Assembly (NCBI GenBank): GCA_029449245.1 | Contig: JANATF010000014.1 | Location: forward strand, 686,501 to 750,500 | Length of the DNA stretch: 64,000 nucleotides | DNA from: Mortierella alpina | Lineage: Eukaryota; Mortierellomycota; Mortierellomycetes; Mortierellales; Mortierellaceae | Direction of reading: 5' to 3' | Shown here: in pieces, positions 57,740 through 64,000 of the stretch | Layout of the letters: every line of letters starts with the position of its first letter | How positions within the stretch are numbered: position 1 is the stretch's first letter | Notes under the pieces: model-generated | Database searches by the model: none | What the model saw: only the letters and a program-made list of their open reading frames with translations | What the model was told of the DNA's origin: nothing | Translations under genes and position numbers: made by a program

Positions 57740-60700
57740 ATGAGCAAGTCGTCTAAGCACGCAACACCTGCGTCTTTCAAGTACGAGGAAATAACAATGC
57801 ATTGCTACCATTCTGAGATTGCGAAGAGCATTGTTGAGCTAACTCTTGTTCCTGCTTCCAGTACACGACCCATTAGTTCCTACTTTCTGCCAGCCGTTTC
57901 GAGGTAAGCATGGACCAGAGGAGGGCAGGCCGAGCGAGCAACGACTGCAATGGTCTGTATTAACACGGATGCAATTACTTGAATGGACAGTAGGAACCGC
58001 TCTACTCAGGATTCGACTTCCTCTTCACAGTCATCGCAACCTGCCTCGCAAGAGTCGATGGGTATACTCACCTCCAAACCAACAACAGGATCTGACATCT
58101 CACAATGCTCTATTGCTTCAAATGAGAAGACTTCCGTCACACCCTCAAACTCACAACGGGTTGAGACGCTCTCGAATTCTTCCGATGCACAAGACAAGGA
58201 CTCCACTATGGGTGGACTTGACACAGCGTCGAACCGTGTGACTTTAGACTCATGGCAGGAGCAGGATGTTTTCCCCTCCCAACTTGACTCGCTGGAAGAG
58301 ACGGACCTTTTTGCGTTCAGTTCTCAGCGCTCTGGGGAGACGCTTAGAAGACAAACACTCTCTCCCAAGAAGGCTAAGCGGCAGAAGGATTACAGTCTAG
58401 GATCGACCTTGGCGAAGCCGATGCTGACGTTTTCAGAGAGACTAGCAGCGGAGATGGGTGTCGTGGATGCAACCGCAAAGAAGCCTTCCAAACCTGACTT
58501 TACGACAACTGAAGACGTCGAGGAGAGGACAGTTGTGGATGGCTCGGACTCGGGGTCAGAGGCCGAATGGAATGATGAACTTACAACGATGGCTTCAGTT
58601 ACCAAAGGTATGGCACATATATCCGCTTTGATACGTGCTATTTTCTACGTCTTTGGCTGGTGGGCTCAAGCTGCAGTGATTAACATTCTTCGGTTTCCTC
58701 AAGCGCTGGACCTCACTGAAAGACAAAAAGAAAAAGATATGACCGAAGTACAGCCAATACTGCTGGATTCTGACGACGATATCCTGACCCTTAACAAGTT
58801 CACCAGTGCCAATACGAAGATCGTAAGTGCATCATGGATACGGCTGTTATGCAGAACAGGTGCATGACCAGTGTTCTAACATTGTAACTTGTTTATGTAT
58901 GTATGTTGAGATACAGACATTAGATGAGTCGGATTCTGATTTGGACGACGACCCCTTCTCTACTCGCTCGGAACCAAGCACACCCACGCCACTGACGACA
59001 CCTCACGCTGATACATCAAAGGACCTGGATCTAGGATCATCTCTTTCAGACATTGACTCGCCTTCGGATTCGAATGACTTAGACATTAGCTCGGATGATG
59101 ATGGCGAGGCGCAAATCGGTAGCAAAACCAGTCGAAGGGCTAGGGTGAAGGCTCCTGAAAGGAGTACACGTCGCAGCACGCGAATATCCACTCGCAAGGT
59201 CACAGAAGCAGCGCTATCCCCGCCAATGCCTGCACTGAAACTCCCAATCAAGCCCGTAAAAGCAAATAGGAAGTCGTCACTTTTCTCTCTTGATTCCTTG
59301 CTCAAAGAGAAAAAGCGCAAGACTTCATCTGGGTATGACCTCAAAGCTGCACAGGGTCTGATGGACATGGACGAGGTAAGCCTAATGGGTCAAGCAGAAT
59401 CAATCATGGCGCAAGGTGATGTCAAAAAAAAAATAGAAGCACGGCAGTTCCTCATTGTCCCCACGCGTTTTCATACCCATATCAACTGTAGCTCCTGGAG
59501 GAATACGCGGACGATGAAGAGGAGGAAGCGGTCAGCAGACCCGATGCGATACCCAAAGGAGTCTTTTCTGAGGAGCAGGAAGGCGCTTTATCTGAGATGA
59601 TCGAGGAAGAGCAAACAGAGATAGTTGAGGACATTGCCGAATTTTTTGTTCGTTGGCCGCAAGTAAGTTGATGAAAATGGCTTTGGGTGTGTTGAAGGAT
59701 CCATCATGGGCAGTTGGTGTAACGAAACATTCATTTTCCTCTTGTTAGAACTTGACTATTCCATCGCTGGAGGCTGAACTGGAGGACGCAGACAAGTCTG
59801 ATCCAATCGTTCAAAAAGTTCTCAAATGCTCGCGTTCAGACAGCCAACGGCGCATGATCTTGACTTCGCCCTACCTCATGATTTTGAGTTCATCGCCCTG
59901 GAATATGCCTCGATCGCTCTTTCGGTGGCTGGTGCTCGTTATGGCCGTGGAGCAAGACCACATGGTGACCTCGTCCGTGTTCTCGCTGCTGCAGAGAGCC
60001 CTTTCACAGGTAGAGCAGTCGTTGTCATATGGTCTTACTACTCGATCCACTGAGCCTAGGACGATATGTCTATATCGTACGTGAATGAGACTATATTCTA
60101 ACATCGTTTTATCAATCAATGTAGAGATCCTCCCTACTCGGCGTTGACCACTGGGACTTGACACGCGTATTTTTGCTGTATGGTGCCAACAGCGAGTACT
60201 TGGAACCGGAATGGACTGTGACCCCGGTGACGGCAGAGACGAAGTTGGAGCGCGAGATCTGTAAGTAGAAACTACGTAGTGATACGTGGCATCCAAAGTG
60301 TACTGCATGCTAATCAGCTCGTGCTACTTGTTAGTGCCGGACTCGGCAAAGTTCCCGAGACAGAACCTCAAGGCTGTCATCAAGTTGATCAACATGACTG
60401 CTACGTTGGAGTGAGTCGTCATGCTATGCTATGCTTCGTGATTGCCAGTGGAGTATTCGCGCACATAATGGGTATGCTAACGATACATACTTCCTCATTT
60501 TTATGCTTAGCCCACAGTTCTACGACGCAAATGGGGTTCGAAGGATCATGAATCTGCTTCTTAGGATGACAACGGATCCAATCATTGGCGATGTCAAATC
60601 ATTGTTGGGATCCACCATGGTCGCTTTGCTAGATATCATCCCAGCGGAGGATTGGGACCACGAGGTACGTTTTCGTCGCCTAGACCCGGCGAGTATCATT

Positions 60701-61383
60701 TTGCGCATTAAAGGCACTTTGTTGACCACCTTTTCTATATTCTTAGCGTCATCGACTATGCGAGGACATTCTAGGCACACTTGGAACATCACTGCCCTTT
60801 GTGTTGCTTTTGCTGCGTCAGCTCCCTTCCCTTTCCTTAAGGATATCGCTCCTGCGCAGGGGTATTGCGCTCAAATATCTTAATTTGCCGCCTATCGCGG
60901 ATGGAAAGGTTGCACCGGATCTGGATGAGCTCTTCAAGGCACTTTTTATTGACAAGGGCTTCCTCATCAACTCTAAAACACATTATACGGACCTTGGTCG
61001 TCGGGTGCAGGTGTATGGATTCTGTCTGGATGATGAGCGGATGATTGCAGCCTATGGACCTGCCGCTCTGGAGCCATTGATGAGGAAGCTACGAATGATG
61101 CATGGAAAGATTATCGATGCACGCGCCGCTTTCATGGACCGTACATTGACCAAAGATATCATCCAGCGATTGTACATGCGACTTTACTATTCTGGAATCC
61201 ATCGGCAAAGTAAGACACCGTAGCCTCCATTTCATGGCTCTGTTGTCGTATATTTTCTGGCTGCTAACTTGGCGTTTGTCGTATTGCATGATAGGCGAGA
61301 GGCAAACAACGTTGTCGTTTGAAAAGCAGGCGCCGGGACAGGGACAAGGACAGGGATCGACCAAGGCTCCTGATGAACGGTGA
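57740..61383 (+). CDS. CANIN-domain protein, SLF2/Nse6-like Smc5/6 cofactor candidate
   Basis: Twelve exons: 57740-57780, 57862-57903, 57991-58607, 58704-58822, 58917-59375, 59492-59662, 59749-60009, 60125-60260, 60335-60410, 60511-60664, 60747-61209 and 61295-61383, about 875 residues. The N-terminal 400 residues are acidic and Ser-rich, with a KKAKRQK nuclear signal and SP/TP sites. Then SSLFSLDSLLKEKKRKTS and GYDLKAAQGLMDMDELLEEY resemble the start of the CANIN domain (SLF2/FAM178, Nse6). A long helical HEAT-like region follows (VRRIMNLLLRMTTDP, LPFVLLLLRQLPSLSLR). In animals and fission yeast these proteins load Smc5/6 at damaged DNA. Homology is recalled from pattern, so moderate confidence. 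Exons 1 and 2 are 41 and 42 nt. Confidence 0.72.
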
Positions 61384-61612
61384 ACCATTGACACACACTG
61401 TCTTGCGTCAGGTGCTGAAGCACTCCTTTCCAAGCACTCGTTTGATCATGTCCACTATGTCCTTTTCTGACGCTGGTTCCTCGCTACTCCTATGAACCCC
61501 CTGCTGATTTGTAAACTAAACCTTTCATAAGGATGTAAAATACAGCCATTGAGGGATGAAAAATGCGATGTATTTTTGCTCTTTTTTTTTTTTTTTTGTC
61601 CCATCTCTTTTT

Positions 61613-63778
61613 TTAAACACGGCGGAGCACTTCCTCCTCTGTGCTGAGATCGAGCTGCGCTGGGGCCGAGGATGCGACAGGGACAGTCGTATTCGGCATG
61701 GGTACGGTGACATCCGCTGATCTTGTGCCTGCACCCGCACCAGGTGCTACCACTGCACGAACGTTCCTCTGACTCCGTTGATGTCGTTGCGGTTGCAATG
61801 CTACTGCCAATCGTGAACCTGATCTAGGAGGCAATGCTGCTGCGGATGAGGAACCTGCCGCTGTTGCTGATGATGACGATGACGATGCGGAGGAGAGAGT
61901 GGATGGGGCAGTTGAGGTTGAAGAAGCACTGTTTTGGGTGTTTGTCCGGGTATCGTAGTTGTTAGTACTGCTTCTGCGGTTGGATGAGCCCAAGAGCGGT
62001 GTAGTTTCCGTTGGAGTGCAGATATCGCGTTTGCAAATCGGACACTATCGAGAAAACACACAGAAATGAAGTAAGGACTGTGCTCTTACACTCTCTCACG
62101 TTCTCTCACACTCTTTTTTTTTTGTTTGGGACATGTGTGCACAATTAGCTCAGGCCTTTGCCAACTTACGAATTTCTTGCGAGTGGTAAGCCAGTTGTCG
62201 ATACAAGCTACGTGATACTCGTGTTTACAAGGCAAGACCCTAAGCTCTGTCTCATCTTCAAAGTCATCGAGGCAAATGACGCACTCAACTGGGTCGTTCT
62301 CCTTGACTTTGGACGAGTAAAAGACTTTGATAGGGAGGTTGCTGACGACTTCTGTGGGAGCCAGGTCCGCAATCAGGTGCTGACGGAGTCGGATCCTCCA
62401 GATAAAGTACAAAAAGAGGACCACGAATGCTGGCGAGAGGATGATGAAGATGATTACGTCCAGCACTGGCCTACAGTTAGGGAAAAAATTGATCCAGTAG
62501 GATGTTTAGACAGGTGGGCGTTCTGGTGGTGTTCGGGTTTGGGTTTGGACTGGAGGATGTTATCTGCCGTTTTTGCACATTACCAGTTCATGTCATCTGG
62601 CGTCAAGGCGACTTTGTAGCCCTTGCCGAGCTCTGTGCTCAGGAACAGCAGCTCCCGGTAGTGGTGTTGCGCGATGAATACTGAGGGGATAAGTACGTCC
62701 GAGGTGTCCTCTATTCTCCCGTGGTGAAGCAAGAGGTTAGTCTCGGCATTATTCTATTAGCATATGCAACATAGTGCACGAGCAGACGATAGACACAAGC
62801 ATGTTGGAAAGCATAGGGCAGAGGGAAGGAGAAAGCGGGAGGAAGAGCGAGCGAGCCATGGAAAATGAGACCCGGGTAAGCTCGATATGTGTAGGAGGTG
62901 TACAAGCACACACAGCTGTATTCCTTACTGCGTCTTTTTTGTTTCTCCTCCCTACTGATCTCTCTCCCTCTTCTCCTCCTTCTCCTATATTCCCTCTCTT
63001 GTCGCCACTTCCTCGCAGAGAATGCACGGTAGTGTGGGCACACAGAGGAGCACAAGACCCCCTCTTTCGTGTAGATCTCGTCGTTGTGGGGAGGATGGTA
63101 CGCGCATTGCACAAAAACAAAAGAGGGACACAAGGCGTGAGATTGTTGTTGTGCAGCGCTTTGCCCACCAAGGGCAGTTGGGCAATGGATATGCGTGCAG
63201 TTACATCTGCTTCTCCCCCCGCTTCAATGCACACTTGGCGAGGACATTCTCTTTACCTCGAGCATACATGGTTATCAGACCACTCCGTTGATTATCGCCC
63301 ACGATGACGGCCTTTGCGCCGCTGGCCTGCATGTTGCGCACCTTGTCGACAAAGCTACAGGTGCCTCCTCGCTCGACGAGTGCGACCCAGGGCAGGTCCG
63401 GGGGTGTTCCCGTGACGGGGTTGCAACCAGACTGGTCCGAGCCCTCGAGGCTCTCGACGGGTATAAGGAAGAGGACGATGCCTTCTTCTGGGATGCGAGG
63501 GCCAAAGGCTGCTGTTCTGTCGACATAGGTATCGTTGGTTGCCTGTGTTGAAGTGGGAAGGAGACGTTTGAGTTCAAAAAGCAAGTAGAAGAGGATGTGA
63601 ATGTCCATTGCCAAGCAGTTTCCCGGAGAATAAAAAAAAAAAATAGCATTGTGTGAAGTTTAAAAGGGTGCGTTACGAGGACGACGATGGTGGCATCGGT
63701 GGATTCGAATGAGGATATGAGCCAGACGACGATGCAGATCCAGTTTAGGAACAGCAGGAAGGAAGCGCCGCGGAACAT
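61613..63778 (-). CDS. PA-TM-RING E3 ubiquitin ligase (RNF13/RNF167 type)
   Basis: Five exons: 63778-63677, 63542-63257, 62710-62584, 62470-62170 and 62044-61613, 415 residues. A signal peptide (FLLFLNWICIVVWLISS) leads into a protease-associated (PA) domain with PWVALVERGGTCSFVDKVRN and AVIVGDNQ. IPSVFI follows at the end of the PA fold. A TM helix is at about 173-197 (VLDVIIFIILSPAFVVLFLY). The RING-H2 domain spans about residues 235-275: CVICLDDF, LPCKHEYHVACIDNWL and CPICKRD, a C3H2C3 arrangement. The last exon adds a Ser/Thr/Ala-rich tail. Such ligases sit in endosomal or vacuolar membranes. The RING is split by an intron exactly before the last CPIC. Its stop is 229 bp from the CANIN gene's stop. 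Confidence 0.95.
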
Positions 63779-64000
63779 GGGGCGTGTATGTGGGTGTGGG
63801 CGTGTGCTGGTGGTGTGTGCTGGTTGTGTGCGTGGGCGTGGGTGAGCGTGGGTGAGTGCGTGCAAGTGAGGAAAATGGGGTGGCAGCTCAAGAAGGGGAT
63901 AGAGTCTGGCTGTCCAGAAGGGAAAGGGGGATATCGACCACTGGCGGGACCGCGCCTTTTCTCCTGCGCGCGTGCCGTGCCTGTCCGCCTGCAAGGCCCT
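63779..64000 (-). promoter_or_regulatory. Leader/promoter side of the PA-TM-RING gene
   Basis: On the minus strand this is rich in CAC/ACC and C/T stretches (GTGTG repeats on the plus strand, 63790-63870), like the leaders of other genes here. No separate gene is seen before the window ends. Confidence 0.45.

Noticed and set aside
1-64000. CRISPR arrays, prokaryotic operons, tRNA or rRNA genes and transposons
   Set aside because: No regular direct repeats with spacers, no tRNA A/B-box pairs with a cloverleaf, no rRNA-like blocks and no transposase or reverse transcriptase motifs were noticed by eye. A tRNAscan-SE, Infernal and RepeatMasker run would settle this.

Overview
The window is nuclear DNA of a filamentous fungus. 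Nearly every gene has several short spliceosomal introns (mostly 60-150 nt, GT-AG, often with a CTAAC/CTGAC-like branch site near the acceptor). Genes are compact on both strands and leaders are pyrimidine-rich. Several products are typical of fungi (a DUF3712 vacuolar membrane protein, an Izh/PAQR receptor, an Stc1-domain protein, secreted dipeptidyl peptidase V). Many proteins carry runs of Gln, Asn, Ser, Asp or Ala encoded by trinucleotide repeats. The intron density and mix of families suggest an early-diverging fungus, most likely Mucoromycota and possibly a Mortierella relative. That placement is inference from style and not a database result.

I reconstructed 21 protein-coding genes by joining open segments across splice sites that keep frame; 20 are complete and one runs off the left edge. 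Left part (1-13.2 kb): RNF126/115-type E3 ligase (partial, -), DCAF11/LEC14B WD40 protein (-), RanBP3/Yrb2-type Ran-binding protein (-), secreted S9 peptidase DPP5 (+), and a leucine-rich-repeat protein with a myristoylation-type N-terminus (-). Middle (15-37.4 kb): SLC25 mitochondrial carrier (+), NUDCD1 (+), PDAP1/HASPP28 (-), a tail-anchored coiled-coil protein resembling Mps2/KASH proteins (+), Dbp7/DDX31 helicase (+), Bst1/PGAP1 GPI inositol-deacylase (+), and a CWF19L1/Drn1 homolog with three zinc knuckles (+). Right part (37.5-63.8 kb): Tag1-like DUF3712 protein (-), Izh/PAQR seven-TM protein (-), a DH-like RhoGEF candidate (+), a DUF1295 membrane reductase-like protein (-), an Stc1-domain protein (+), PRPP synthetase (+), GH47 alpha-mannosidase (+), a CANIN/SLF2-Nse6-like protein (+) and a PA-TM-RING E3 ligase of the RNF13/RNF167 type (-).

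The genes do not form a biosynthetic cluster. They are housekeeping functions: ubiquitin ligation, nuclear transport, ribosome biogenesis, splicing and lariat turnover, GPI-anchor and N-glycan maturation, nucleotide supply, vacuole and membrane biology. Three are more unusual in chromosome biology: an Stc1 homolog (link from RNAi to heterochromatin in fission yeast), a CANIN protein (Smc5/6 loader) and a candidate LINC/spindle-pole anchor. No tRNA, rRNA, CRISPR array, transposon ORF or viral remnant was seen. Intergenic stretches hold pyrimidine-rich leaders, microsatellites and a possible G-quadruplex.
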